Positions 21,801 to 33,401 of a stretch of 64,000 nucleotides of DNA are shown one piece after another. This DNA comes from Zymoseptoria tritici IPO323 (lineage: Eukaryota; Ascomycota; Dothideomycetes; Mycosphaerellales; Mycosphaerellaceae). The notes below the pieces were generated by a model. That model did not search any database. It saw nothing but the letters and a program-made list of their open reading frames with translations, and was not told the DNA's origin. A program made the position numbers and the translations under genes. The stretch is taken from contig NC_018212.1 of assembly GCF_000219625.1 (NCBI RefSeq), forward strand, positions 558,001-622,000, given 5' to 3'. Within the stretch, counting starts at the first letter, position 1. Each line of letters opens with the position of its first letter.

Positions 21801-23790
21801 GGCGGCGTACTACATTAATTCGATACGGCACTACAGACTTGGCGACCAGTAGCGTTCTTCTCGTAGCGATACGCTATTGCCGAGATTAACTACGACATCT
21901 ACGACAAAGAACTCTTAGCTATTATTAAGTATTTAAAGGAATGGAATTCGGAACTACGCGGACTAAAGTACAAATTCGAGGTCCTTACGGATTATAAGAA
22001 CCTCGAGCCTTTCTTTATTAAGAAGTCTCTTAACGAACGCTAAATCCGATAGAGCGAGTTCCTCGCGCCCTTCTGTATGTTGTTAGTTTATCGCCCTAGA
22101 AAACAAGCTACCGTCCCGGATGCGTTATCTCGACGGGAGTAGGACATACCGCGAGACGAATCTAACAATAGGCTACGTAGTCGAGAGGGAATCTTACTCG
22201 ACTCTAGCCTAAAGGCCTTCCCCGCCGAGCTATCTACGCCTACTTCTCCCTTCCCGGACGATACCGAGTTATCGCAGCTTTAGACAGACACTTTCTTGCT
22301 GCTATACGGAAATAGTTACTTACGCGCACTCGAGGCCGTCGAACAAGGTTAACGGGCGTTCCCTATAGATCTTAACCTTAAGCTCTCTATCGGGGAATGC
22401 GATATATAGGACGGCCTACTTTGCTTTCGAGAACGGATCTGGCTACCTCTCTTCGAACCGCTAACGACAAGGGTTATCCAAACGACGCACGACTCGGTCC
22501 TCGGTAGACATACCGGACGCGATACTACTATCGACTTTCTATCTCGACAGTTCTTCTAGCCGGGAATAAACGCCGAAGTACGTAAGTTCGTACAAAACTG
22601 TACTATATATAGGCAGACTACTATCTAGAGAGAGAAGCAACGCGGGCTATTACGTCCCTTGCCGATCCCGGAGCGCATTTAGACAGAGATATTAATAGAC
22701 TTTGTTACAGACCTAGCGCCTAACGAGGAGGACGGCGCTACTACCCTCCTTTATTACGGATCGCCTCGGGAAAGGCACTATACTCTTACGAGTCCCTCCC
22801 GGCTAGTTCGACGCTAAGGGCGTCGTAGAGCTCCTTATCGAACGCTACGTCGGCATATACTAGCTGCCTACCGGTATTACGTCGGATCGAGGTGTTTAAT
22901 TCGTTAACGCCCTCTAGAAAGAAGTATGCGAGCGGTTAAGTATCGTTCGGCGACTATCTACCGCGTACTACCCGGAGACTAACGGTTCTACCGAACGACG
23001 AAACTAGGAAGTCGAGACCTACTTGTAGGCATTTGTTAGCTATAATTAAGGCGATTAGGGCAAGTAGCTCTCGCTCGCATAGATTGCCTTAGATTCGCGC
23101 GTACCCTCTACGACGTAGGTCTCTCCCTTCTTCCTTATATACGGGTACTACCCGCGTACGATCGAGACTATTTCCGACACTGTCGAGTCGCCTCGGAACC
23201 CTTACGAGGAAGGTACGTATATCGTTACTAAGCTATAACAGGCTCGCGAGTTCGCCGCTTTAGCAATAGCCGTAGCCTAGTAGTAGTAGGAGTACTATAC
23301 GAACCGGTCCTAGAACGTCGCTACTAAGTACAAGGTCGGGGATAAGGTCTGGCTCTTACTTCGGAACATTAAGACGGACTAGCCTACGAAGAAGCTCGAC
23401 TAGATTTACGTAAAGTATATAGTTGTCCGTACCTTCGAGAGTATGCCCTACTTCGTCGAGCTCGATGTTCCTCGCGGTATTTATCCGAGGTTTTATACGT
23501 CGCTCTTACGATTAGTACATAACGATACGCTTCCGTCCTAGGTCGTTACGGATTCGTAGCCCGCCGCGATTCTTAATAATGCGGGAGACGAAGAATATAG
23601 TATAGAGGCTCTTCTGCGCTGTCGTACAAGGCGCGTCGGCCGCGGCTATCGCCGAGAGGCTCTTGTTAAGTAGGTAGGTTACGACCGACCTACTTAGGAA
23701 CCTTTGCGCGAGTTTGAGGATATAGTAGCTCTCGAGCGTTTCGAAACGCTCTACGGCGACGCGAATACGGCAGACGGTCCTGCATAACCT
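18880..23790 (+). pseudogene. Gypsy A gag-pol pseudogene with C-terminal chromodomain
   Basis: The protein can be followed through RIP stops. The Gag zinc knuckle at 19957-19998 keeps the spacing x2/x4/x4 and the His, but all three Cys codons read Tyr. RT starts near 20996 ([15 protein letters not shown]) and the catalytic motif YIDDIL is intact at 21327-21344. RNase H follows (to about 22140), then integrase with DFVTDLAP near 22696. The Gypsy integrase C-terminal segment (DKVWLLLRNIKTD) lies near 23340. A chromodomain spans about 23590-23730 (EYSIEALLRCRTRRVGRGY, then LVK-VGYDRPT-EP, with TAG at the aromatic-cage Trp positions). Chromodomains guide integration to marked chromatin in related elements. 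This copy cannot make a working protein. Confidence 0.85.
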
Positions 23791-24544
23791 TAAACTACGC
23801 GACGTTAGACTCCTTAGTCCGGTTCTTTATTACGGGCCCTTACCTTTACCGGATACTAGATACGACTACTAGATACTAGATACGACTACTAGATACCTGT
23901 TTATCTATCGTACGATATAAAACTACGACACCGCGCTCGGTGTACTAGACTCGACCCTCTTCCTTCGACAAAAGATAAGAATCTCGCAAAAGATTTAAGT
24001 CTTCCCCCTCTTAAACTTGTAGTAAACTATATCGACTATGCAACGAAGCACTTAGAAGTCTGCAACTTCCCGACCGGGTAAAACCCACAAGTTTAAGAGG
24101 AGCATTACAGAATAGAGGACCTGCATAACGCAATAGCGCATGTAGTAACATATAGAGCACAACCCTGCTTGCGATATAGGGTTAGCCGAACTGCTTCTAT
24201 ACGCACCCTAAATAGCTAGCCGTTAGGCTACTATGTCTGTTAGCCGCTTCGTTATCGGCCTAGACGTATCGACTAGTAGGTTGCATAAGGCGTCTTAAGA
24301 ACGTGTAAATCTAAGCATATGTAGATTCCTGAAAAATATATACCTAACAATTTCCCGGAGGTTAAATAGCTAAGTAGAATAGACCCTTTACCTCCGGCTT
24401 TTTATAAGCTGCAGAGCATACAATTAGCGGGTTAGGAGGTAACGGAGCTAGATTGCCAGGAATAGGGTAGAATTTTGAGGCGGATTCAATAGTTATACCG
24501 GTTTTGCGATTAGGGGTGGGGATAGGGTGGGGGGGGGGGGGTAT

Positions 24545-24819
24545 TGTTAGAGGCTGGTGCCTGAGGCTGCATCGGCTGTGCCGATGCCTAGGCTAACGCC
24601 CAACGGACGAACGCCGGTTCAGAAATCTACTAGGCCGAATCGGGAACAAGCTTCCTTTCGGCCGACTGGAAGGCCACGTATGCGCCAAGCGACGCTACGC
24701 GCACACACAGCTTATACTCGACGTTCCGTTGTTCTAGATAGATCTTCTTTTCGGTAGCTTTAGAATTTCATACATTCGGATCTGGACCTTTGTGCGTAAC
24801 TTCGGTTCAGACCCTTACA
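24545..24819 (+). repeat. Gypsy A 3' LTR
   Basis: 275 bp starting TGTTAGAGGCTGG and ending CCCTTACA, the same length as the 5' LTR. It is less RIP-mutated: for example it keeps GACTGGAAGG where the 5' copy has GACTAGAAGG. Confidence 0.93.
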
Positions 24820-24940
24820 GCGGCTATAATAAACGCTATAGCTAGAGGTCCGGTAGCTCCTATTAAATAGGCTGCTAAGGCGCGTTCTACTACTAATATT
24901 AGTAAGGATTGTGCTACTAAGTCCTATGTTGTTAGAGCTA

Positions 24941-25747
24941 TTTGTTTGTTTGTTTGTTTGTTCCATTTACGTCCTTTCGGAGTCCAAGACTATGTAGGAC
25001 GGCCTTGCGCGCAAGGCAGTAGATCTATTTACAATCAAATTCTTTCGGTATTCTTTAACCTTAGGGGAAAACCCCGTGCCTAAGGTAGAATCTGCAAAGC
25101 AGAATCTACCGAAGGACTTCAAAAGCAGCGCAAAACAAAGGAAATCCAACGAGTGTCGTACAGCCGGGGCTGCAGAATTTTCGCGCTAAGCTTTTTGCAG
25201 AATTTTCAGCGGATCCTTCCGCTTCGCACGCACGTGCGAATTCGAAAGAGATGCAGCGCAAGGCGATGTAGCGCAAAGGCGCAAAAAGCAGCTGTCCAAC
25301 TCGCTGCCTTCTCTTGTCCTTAATATGCCTTTGTAGTATCGTAGTAGCAGTTCTATCTACGACAACGCAGGTTAATCGTAGAGTTGTAGATTCTACCGAG
25401 TTCTAGCTCTTTAAAGTGCATGTATGCTTCCTTCGAAGGCGACGAAGTCTCTAGAGAAGGGACATGCGATTTCGATTCGGATTTCGAGGAGGTGCGCGTA
25501 TAGGGCAGAGTGGACTGCTTCTTTCTTCTTCTTGTTCGTAGCGTAGAGAGCTATTCGTTCGAATCGTGCTATTGTTCTGTTATAGCTTGTGTTTCGAGGG
25601 GAGGTGTACCTCTAGGTCGTGTTATTTTTGTAAGGGAAGAGGGATCGACGGCCTCTCCAATCCTCTAGAGGAAACTTGGCTCTACGACGACGATGTCGTC
25701 GTAGGTTCGTAGCCGGCACCACGTACAGGTGTTCCTCGTCGCCGGCC
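24941..25747 (-). mobile_element. SINE-like retroposon copy 1 (head type I)
   Basis: 807 bp. It is flanked by an exact 14-bp target duplication TGTTGTTAGAGCTA (24927-24940 and 25748-25761). On its own strand it starts GGCCGGCGACGAGGAACACC and ends with an (AAAC)n tail, seen here as (TTTG)n at the left. Target-site length and tail are typical of LINE-driven retroposition. No protein-coding capacity is evident. It is inserted in the MULE arm between Gypsy A and Gypsy B. Confidence 0.85.
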
Positions 25748-25988
25748 TGTTGTTAGAGCTAGTAGCTATGTTGTTAGAGCTAGTAGTAGTAGAGTCGTTA
25801 GCTAGAGGGCGGCGGCATCTGCTAGCTCTAAGGCTAGTGTTATTAGCTATAGCTATAGCCGTAGTAATATAGCTGCGGCGGTGCTATAAGTATTGTAGCT
25901 AGTTAAGACCTTACCGCCGCCGCTACTCGTTTAGCTATAAGATCCTTATTTAGTACTACCGCTAGCTTGTTGCTATACGGTCTATTAC

Positions 25989-27201
25989 TGTGAGGATCCC
26001 CTCACGTGAGCGCAGTCTGGCCTTATCTCCCCTAAGCTGGGCCAACCTGGTTTCGAAGAACACAACAACGAGCTATCCTGGTTACGAAGAGTGTAACAGC
26101 GTACGGATTAAGGCAGTCCGATCTAGCTTGCCTCTTAATGCCTAACGATAAGGATCGAAGGGCTACGAAGGGACAGACGATCCTGCTTATAACGAGAGAA
26201 GTAAAGGATAGGGGAATTGTTGTTTGTTTGTTTGTTTGTTTGTTCCATTTACGTCCTTTCGGAGTCCAAGACTATGTAGGACGGCCTTGCGCGCAAGGCA
26301 GTAGATCTATTTACAATCAAATTCTTTCGGTATTCTTTAACCTTAGGGGAAAACCCCGTGCCTAAGGTAGAATCTGCAAAGTAGAATCTACCGAAGGACT
26401 TTAAAAGCAGCGCAAAACAAAGGAAATCCAATAAGTGTCGTACAGCCGGGGCTACAGAATTTTCGCGTGTCGTTGTCTGCAGCTAGGGCTGCAGAATTTT
26501 CGCGCTAAGCTTTTTGCAGAATTTTTAGCGAATCCTTCCGCTTCGCACGCACGCTGCAAATTCGAATGCAAAAGCAGTGCAAAATGCCGTGCAAAAGCAG
26601 CTGTCCAACTCGCTGCCTTCTCTTGTCCTTAATACGCCTTTGTGGAACTATATGCCGCTTCTAAACGCATATAGCTACGTAGGTTAATCGCAGAGTTGTA
26701 GATTCTACCGACTGTTCCAGCTCTTTAAAGTGCTTCGGTTCGGATTTCGAGGAGGTGCGCGTATAGGGCAGAGTGGACTGCTTCTTTCTCGTTCGTAGCG
26801 TAGAGGGCTATTCGTTCGAATCGTGCTGTTGTTCTGTTGTAGCTCGTGTTTCGAGGCGGATTTCGAGAAGGATTTCGAGGCGGATTTCGAGAAGGATTGT
26901 TTCGAGGCGGATTTCGAGAAGGATTTCGGGCGGATTCGAGAGGTTTTCGAGGAGGTTTCTTCCAGACTGTCTTAGTTTCCCTTCCAAGGAAGGTACTTAC
27001 GACGGCCACCGCGTGAAGGTGCAGTCTGTTCGGCCGTCAAGGATAGGGGAATGGAACCTAGTAGTAGCTGTGTATATAGCGAAGGAGGCTCTCCTCCTCT
27101 ATTCCCTCCTTTAACGAATCGAGTCGTTACATTCTAAAACCTATTGTTCGATACTTCCCTACTTTAGTCTTTCCCTGCCTTATTACGAGGCAATCCTAAC
27201 A
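25989..27201 (+). repeat. Gypsy B 5' LTR, split by a retroposon
   Basis: The LTR is 25989-26217 plus 27053-27201 (378 bp total). Retroposon copy 2 with its duplicated 14-bp target separates the halves. Differences from the 3' LTR are transitions, mostly in CpA/TpG contexts. Confidence 0.92.
26218..27038 (-). mobile_element. SINE-like retroposon copy 2 (head type II), inside Gypsy B 5' LTR
   Basis: 821 bp, flanked by AAGGATAGGGGAAT (26204-26217 and 27039-27052). On its own strand it starts GACGGCCGAACAGACTGCACC and ends in (AAAC)n. Its body and tail match copy 1 closely (compare 26237-26436 with 24960-25150), but beyond about 26857 the sequence differs completely. That second part contains a tandem unit of about 24 bp (CGAGGCGGATTTCGAGAAGG core) repeated through 26852-26945. 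Confidence 0.88.
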
Positions 27202-27399
27202 CACGATTTATTAAGACTTACGTACTACGGTATCGAACCCCCGATCGACATAGCACCTAAGGCTACTCGCAGACGCGAGGAATCTCCTTCCGACACCTCC
27301 GCTCGCTAGTAGGGTACTATACTAGCCGCTAAGTCCGACGCAGACGCCGCCGCCCGCCAGCTAAGCGCTACCTCTATCGCGGAAACTGTAGACGATGCC

Positions 27400-30300
27400 G
27401 GAACAACCTAGGAAGGCACCGACTCGACTACTTAGGCTAACCTAGTTTAAGGGGACGCACTAACCCGTAAGAAACGGAACTAGGAAGCCTAGGCGGAATA
27501 CGAATTCCTCGAACTCTAGCAAAAGATTAAGGAACTCCGGAGCGAACTGGCCTTATATAGCCTAATTACCCTAAGGAGGGAGAAACTTGCTAAACTCTTC
27601 GCAGAAACGGACTATTTCGACAAGAACAAGGACAGCCTCCCCAAGTCTAAGGAACTACCCGTATTCGAAGGGAAGACCCGTGCTAATTACGAAGACTAGC
27701 TCCGCGTAGTAGAACGCAACTTCTGCAGATACTATAGATTCTCTAACCAGGAGGACCGAAAGGTCGACTACGCCGCCGACTATATAGGCAAGCTCTAGTA
27801 AGACTACTAGGAGCGCTACGTAGATTAGCTCGACGGCTAGACTACGCTAACCTAGACTATAATAAAGGGAGTTATACTTAACTCTATAGGGACAAAGGCG
27901 GAACGCCGCGAGAAGGCCTACGAACAATTACGGAAGGCCTCCCTCGGAGACCGTACCCCCGACTAGCTCCTCGAAGAGCTAAAGATCCTTTAGAAGGAGT
28001 TAGAAGAAGAGAATAAGGGGCGCAAGATCCTTAACTTTAAGGCCTCCTTGCTATAGAACTACCGCTCCCGCCTCTTTAACTACCCGGCTCCGGCTACTAC
28101 GCTTATTAAGGCCTAAGAGAGGGTTAACAAAACCTATAAGATTATTAAGGGTTAGAAGCAGGAGTTAAGGGACAACCCGGGCCGTAGAAGAGGCAAGGGC
28201 AACCGAAAGAGACGCAGAAGTAACAGTGTCGACGACTAGGACTCTAAGAAGTCTAAGTCGGAGGACGGATCGGACTAGAGGGGCCTATCTAAGGCTACTT
28301 GCTACGGTTGCCGCTAGGTCGGGCATATTAAGCGCGATTGCCCTAACCCTTCCCTCTAGAAGGACTCGGAAAAAGAGGCGCCCCCTAAGTAGACGCTACT
28401 ATCTTAGTAGGCTAGGTTCTCTACACTAAGGAGCAGCGTAGGATAGCGGAGCCGGGTCGGCGCCGCTATAAGCGTGGGCGCCTTATCGAAGTTACACTAA
28501 CCTTAAATAGTCTAGGGAGGACTAGAACAGTCGCGGGACTAATCGACAGCGGCGCGCAGGATAACTTCTGTAACTCCTTGTTAGCAAAGGACATAGACTA
28601 GGTTATCTAGGAGCCGCCTGCTAGGGTTGCGTACAAGACGCTAAACGGGCAAAGCCTTTAGGTCCTTAGCGAAACGCGGAGCTTATATAAGGCCCGGGAC
28701 GACTTAGGACGAATGCACGGATGCGTCGACACCTTTAGAGTAGGGCGCATCTATAGCTATAAGGTCGTCTTAGGGATGCCTTAGCTCGAGAAATACAATC
28801 CAAATATAGATTTCACCCTAAAAAGGGTTAACTAGAGAACGAAGCCCCGAAAACGACAGGCAATAGCCGTCGTTAGGCTAGAGAGGTTCTATAGGGAGTG
28901 CCTTAGCGAAGTAAACGCGGCACTTTATGTTATAACGATCTAGGACGCGTCGGAAGAAGCTAGTCCGGGTTAGGGGGGTGTTCCGAGCGCCTACTCTAAC
29001 TTCGCGGATGTCTTCTTAGAGGAACTCGCAGGCGAGTTAGCTCCCTACGGTCCACATAATCTAAAGATCGAGCTAGTAGAAGGAGGAAAGGTCCCCTTTA
29101 GTCCGATGTACGCCCTGTCCGAGGTAGAGATAGAGGCTATGCGGACCTAGCTACCCGAACACCTAAAGAACGGGTTTATTAAGCGGTCGACGTCGTCGGC
29201 TAGCGCTCTAGTCCTCTTCGCACAGAAGAAGGATAGTACCCTCCGCCTGTATGTCGACTACCGCGGTCTAAACGCGGTAACAGTTAAGAACAGGGGGGGT
29301 CTACCTCTTATTAGCGAGTCCCTCGACTAGCTAGCCGGTGCTAGGTACTTTACTAAGGTCGACCTATGCTATGCGTACTATCGGGTGCGCATTAGGGAAG
29401 GCGACGAGTAGAAGACAGCATTCTGGACTAGGTACGGCCATTTTGAATACACGGTAATGCTATTTGGGCTTTGTAATGCCCCGGCAGTGTTCTAGAACTT
29501 TATTAACAGCATCCTAGTAGGACTAGTTGATATCTTCTGCGTTGTATACCTTAACGACATCCTAATTTACTCTAGAACGCTTAAAGAGCACGAGGATCAC
29601 GTCCGGCAGGTCTTAGAACGGCTGCGACGGCATAAGCTGTACGCTAACCTAGCTAAATGCGAGTTCTACAAAAGCTAGGTCGAATACTTAGGCTATGTAG
29701 TTACCTAGGATAGGCTGCGGATCGACCTAGAACGTATTAAATCGGTCTAGGAGTGGCTAGTCCCTGCGTCTATCTATAACATAAGGGTCTTTATTAGTTT
29801 TGCTAACTACTACCGACGCTTTATTAAGGGCTTCTCGCAGCTAGCGGCCGCCCTAAACTGCTATACTAAAGGTAAGAAGGCGGCAAACTAGCGCCGAAGA
29901 GAGCGTGCTTATCTCGAATTAGACGATAGGGCGATCTAGTCCTTCTATAAGCTACGCCGCAAGTTCGCAGAAGAGCCTGTTCTGCGCTACTATAACTTAG
30001 AGCTCCCCTGTCGGGTAGAGACCGATATATTAGGGGAAGCAATATCGGGCATCCTGTCCTAGCCTTATAACGAGGGGGGCAAACTGCAGTAGTTCCCGGT
30101 CGCCTACTTCTTAAGGAAGATAATTGCAGCAGAAAGGAACTACGGAACAGAAGATAGCGAGCTCCTCGCTATAGTAGACTCCTTTAAACACTTTAGGCAC
30201 TACCTCGAGGGCGCCCGCTACTAAGTAGAGTTACTAACCGACTATGCGAACCTTTAGACCCTTATAACGACGAAGACCCTCTCGAGGAGGCAAGTTAGAT

Positions 30301-31990
30301 AGGCTAAATAGCTGTCGCAGATCGATTTTAGGACTACGTATAGGCCGGGTAAGGCGAATAGCGCCGCCGATGTACTTAGCAGGAGACTAGACCTTACTAA
30401 GGAGTCGCATTTGGGCCGATAGGCTACTAAGGAGGAAGCAGACGCTAGCGTCCGCCTCTTCTAAAAGGTATTTGCACCGCCGACAGGGCAGGATAGCCTA
30501 GTCCGGTACGTCGGGGTAGCGGTAAGGACCCCGAACCTTCTAGAGCGGCTTAAGAAAGCCCTTAGTAAGGACCCTACCTATAAGAGGATAGTCTAGGAGA
30601 AGGCTGTCGCCGAGCCTGCCTTCTAGGCGGAGAGGTAATCCCTAGAAGAGGGCGTTGCGTATATAAATAGCAAGGCATACGTGCTAGAAGGCGCTATAAG
30701 GCTCTAGCTACTCTAGGAATGCTATAACGACCCCCTCTCCGGACATTTCGGCTTTGCAAGGACCCTAGAGTTGCTTTAGCGTAGTTTCTACTAGCCTAGG
30801 ATGCGGAAGTATGTTAAAGAGTTCGTAAGGACCTGCTAGGCGTGCGAAAGAGCGAAGCTACGAAGGCACAAACCGCACGGCCTGCTACACCCCGAACCCC
30901 CCTCGCTAACTCCCTAGGCCGACATTACGCTAGATTTTATTACTAACCTCCCGCCGAGCAAGTTCCTAAGCTAGTCTTACGACTGCATACTAGTAGTAGT
31001 AGACCGCTGCACTAAGATAGTCTATTACGTGCTATGCCGGAAAACGATTACGTTAGCTGACCTTGCTAAACTTATAATAAGAGAGGTTGTCCGCCTCTAT
31101 AGCCAGCCGGCTACGATTACGTCCGACCGCGGGCTAATCCTTACCTCCAAATTCTAGAGCACCTTCTACTACTGCCTTAGGGTACGCCGGAAGCTAAGTA
31201 CGGCGTTCTATCCGCAGACGGATAGTTAGACGGAAAGGCAGAACCAGACACTAGAGCAGTATTTACAGACGTACTGCAACTATAAGCAGGACAACTAGGC
31301 CTCTCTGCTGTCGACAGCGGAATTCGCCTATAATAACAGTATGTATACGGCAACCGGGCTAACGCCGTTCTAAGCATACATAACGAGGGACCTACGAAGG
31401 TCCTACTAGCCTAGAATGCGCTAGAAAGATGGCGAGGCGCTAAAGGCTGTCTAACTCGCGGAGCAGATAATTACCAACTAGAAGAAGATGCGCGAAAGAC
31501 TAGCTAAGACGAAGAAACAGATAGCCAAGTAGGCAAATAAGCATAGGAAGGACGTCTCCTTTAACGTAGGTAACGAAGTCTACCTAAACATAAAGAACAT
31601 TAAGTCTATGCGGCCGTTACCTAAGCTCGACTACAAGTATATCGGACTATATAAGGTTAAGGCAATAGTTAACTACGTAACATACATACTCGACCTCTCT
31701 AGCTCGCTAAGTATCTACCCTACCTTCTACGTCTCGCTCCTTAAGAAGTCTATCCCGGACTACTCTGGCCGCAAACAGGACAAAATAAAGCAGTACGACG
31801 TAGGGGACGGGGACGAATAGAAGGTAGAAGACATCTTAGATAAAAAGGAGGACGACCTACACAACTTTAGTTACCTAATTAAGTAGAAGGGCTTCGGGGA
31901 GCACGAGAACTCCTAGGAGCCTAGATACAACATAAGCCCGGCGGCAATAAGAGCATTCCGCCGCAAGATAGGCTAGAAGGAGCCAAAAAG
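27400..31990 (+). pseudogene. Gypsy B gag-pol pseudogene with C-terminal chromodomain
   Basis: The Gag zinc knuckle at 28300-28341 keeps C-x2-C-x4-H-x4-C. The protease motif LIDSGAQDNF lies near 28537-28570. RT has [19 protein letters not shown] near 29216; at about 29545-29563 the catalytic YLDD box reads YLND, an Asp to Asn change. RNase H follows to about 30380 and integrase from about 30690. A chromodomain runs from about 31806 to 31970 (KVEDILDKKEDDLHNFSYL, then IK-KGFGEHENS-EPRYNIS, TAG at expected Trp positions). RIP stops recur throughout. In-frame Met stretches near 31608-31820 are just remnants. Confidence 0.85.
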
Positions 31991-32129
31991 GCGTAGGAAG
32001 ATGTAAGAAAAATCCCGAGGATTTCTAAGGGACTTGGACAAAATTACTTGAATTTAAAAATTCGAAGGGCGGAATCGGCTTTATTCTAGTCTAATCTGGT
32101 CTAAGTTAACTAACTCTGCGCTATTTAAC

Positions 32130-33122
32130 AACTATCCGGGCCCCGCTATAGTCTTAATATGCTATGTCGACGTTATCTGTCATACCTCTAGTCCCGGAAG
32201 ACCTACGCCCGCTATTCTAGTCTAGAATAGCTTAATTAAAGTCGGAGTCGCCCTAGTTCGGGTCCTCTACCTTACTACGGTCCTTAGCGGTCGTTAGAAA
32301 GACTATCTTGCGCAACTGTCCCTTCTTTAGAGCCTAGTCGCTTATGACAATGCGGTTAAACGCCTCTAAGGCAGTGCTAACCGCGATTAGGCGATCCTCG
32401 GCCTCCTTAGTACGCTTACGGTCCGACTTACGGCCGCGTACGTCTATTAAGCAGCGCTTCTTGCTAGGGGTGCTACTAGACTGCTACAAAGAATGTTAGT
32501 AAGGGCTAGATTAAGCTAGGGATAGTATATACAGCCTTCGCTAAGATTGCACTAGCCGAGCGGTCCCTCTTAGGCACCTTCTGTCTGGTATCCTCCTAGG
32601 TAGCAGTGCTAGGGTGCTAGGAGAGACCGTCCTCGCTACGGAAACTGCTATCTAACTTCCTATTTAACTATCCTAATTAGCTGCTAGTCTAGAACACGCT
32701 AGAAAGGGACACTTACGCCTCCACAGAGCCCGTAAAACATAGAACACGATCTAGCAAGTCTTCCTTCTTAGCCTTAGACTAGGTAGTGCGGCCGTAGACA
32801 GTGTCGATGTCCTACTTAATAGCCTTCTAGGCGGGCTCCTAGTCGACCGGCATCTAAGTAGGACAGTTAGCGACAGAACACGCTAGAATTAACTAAACCG
32901 ACCTACCTAAAGATAGTCCGCATTCTTGCTAGTTAAGCATCCGGAACACTTAGCTAGGATGTTGCCGGGTAGGGGCTTCTCTGCCGCAATCTAGCAGATC
33001 TTAGACAGGTCCTAGCCCTCCTTAACGCTGGAGAGGCATAACGAGCACGGATTCTCGTTCTACCTGCTAGCTCGGACTTTCTTGTAGTACTTGTCGCGAA
33101 GATAGTAGAGTGCGCCGGACAT
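32130..33122 (-). pseudogene. Antisense ORF remnant of Gypsy B (Cys-rich, Lys/Arg-rich protein)
   Basis: Between the pol stop and the 3' LTR the minus strand reads as an old coding region. From an ATG at 33122 one frame gives MSGALYYLRDKYYKKVRAS, then CSLCLSSVKEG, and further on KPLPGNILAKCSGCLTSKNA: two C-x2-C pairs that could bind zinc. After a change of frame, probably an intron or frameshift, a second frame reads MPVD-EPA-KAIK-DIDTVYGR (dashes are TAG), then KVPKRDRSASAILAKAVYTI. A third block reads RCLIDVRGRKSDRKRTKEAE, then LEAFNRIVIS and KKGQLRKIVFLTTAKDRSK. TAG codons fall where Trp or Gln would fit, so the region was coding before RIP. I do not recognise the protein. Accessory ORFs between pol and the 3' LTR, some antisense, are known in several LTR element lineages; this one may be a DNA-binding accessory protein. 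Confidence 0.5.
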
Positions 33123-33401
33123 TGTGCTAGTCTAGTCGCAATGTTAGCTAATCTAGCGCCAATCTGGACCGTTCTAGAGCTAGCTGCTAGTACTTACTTT
33201 TAGTAGGTGTTTGTAAGAAGAGAAGAATTCGAGGGCGAGAAAGAGTAGTATATGCGCGAGGGACCTACTTTTATTTCCTAATCGGGACACCGAGCAGCTA
33301 GCCTAGTAACGTTAGCAGTTGGTAAATTAAACCTGCAGCTGAACGCTGCTAAAGATTCGCGCACGCAACTAAGGTTAGTTGCACCGGGGGGAGGGGGGCA
33401 A

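Larger units (their letters stand above)
18545..24819 (+). mobile_element. Gypsy A: Ty3/Gypsy chromovirus LTR retrotransposon, RIP-mutated
   Basis: A complete 6275-bp element with two 275-bp LTRs beginning TG and ending CA, and a perfect 5-bp target duplication GCGGC (18540-18544 and 24820-24824). A purine-rich tract with a run of G (about 24511-24541) lies directly before the 3' LTR, as a polypurine tract should. Domain order is gag with zinc knuckle, protease/RT/RNase H, integrase, chromodomain, which places it in the chromovirus branch of Ty3/Gypsy. No frame is open for more than about 90 codons, because Trp and Gln codons have become TAG throughout. The element is inserted in the MULE. 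Confidence 0.92.

Noticed and set aside
23857..23902. Two tandem 20-bp units (TACTAGATACGACTACTAGA)
   Set aside because: Only two copies in the 3' part of Gypsy A; probably slippage in RIP-altered sequence.
26725..27009. Arg/Asn/Pro repeat protein on the minus strand
   Set aside because: It is just a translation of the 24-bp minisatellite in the retroposon head.
28226..28429. Short open frames inside the transposon nest as genuine small genes
   Set aside because: They lie in other frames of the RIP-mutated gag/pol regions and show no signal peptide or domain.
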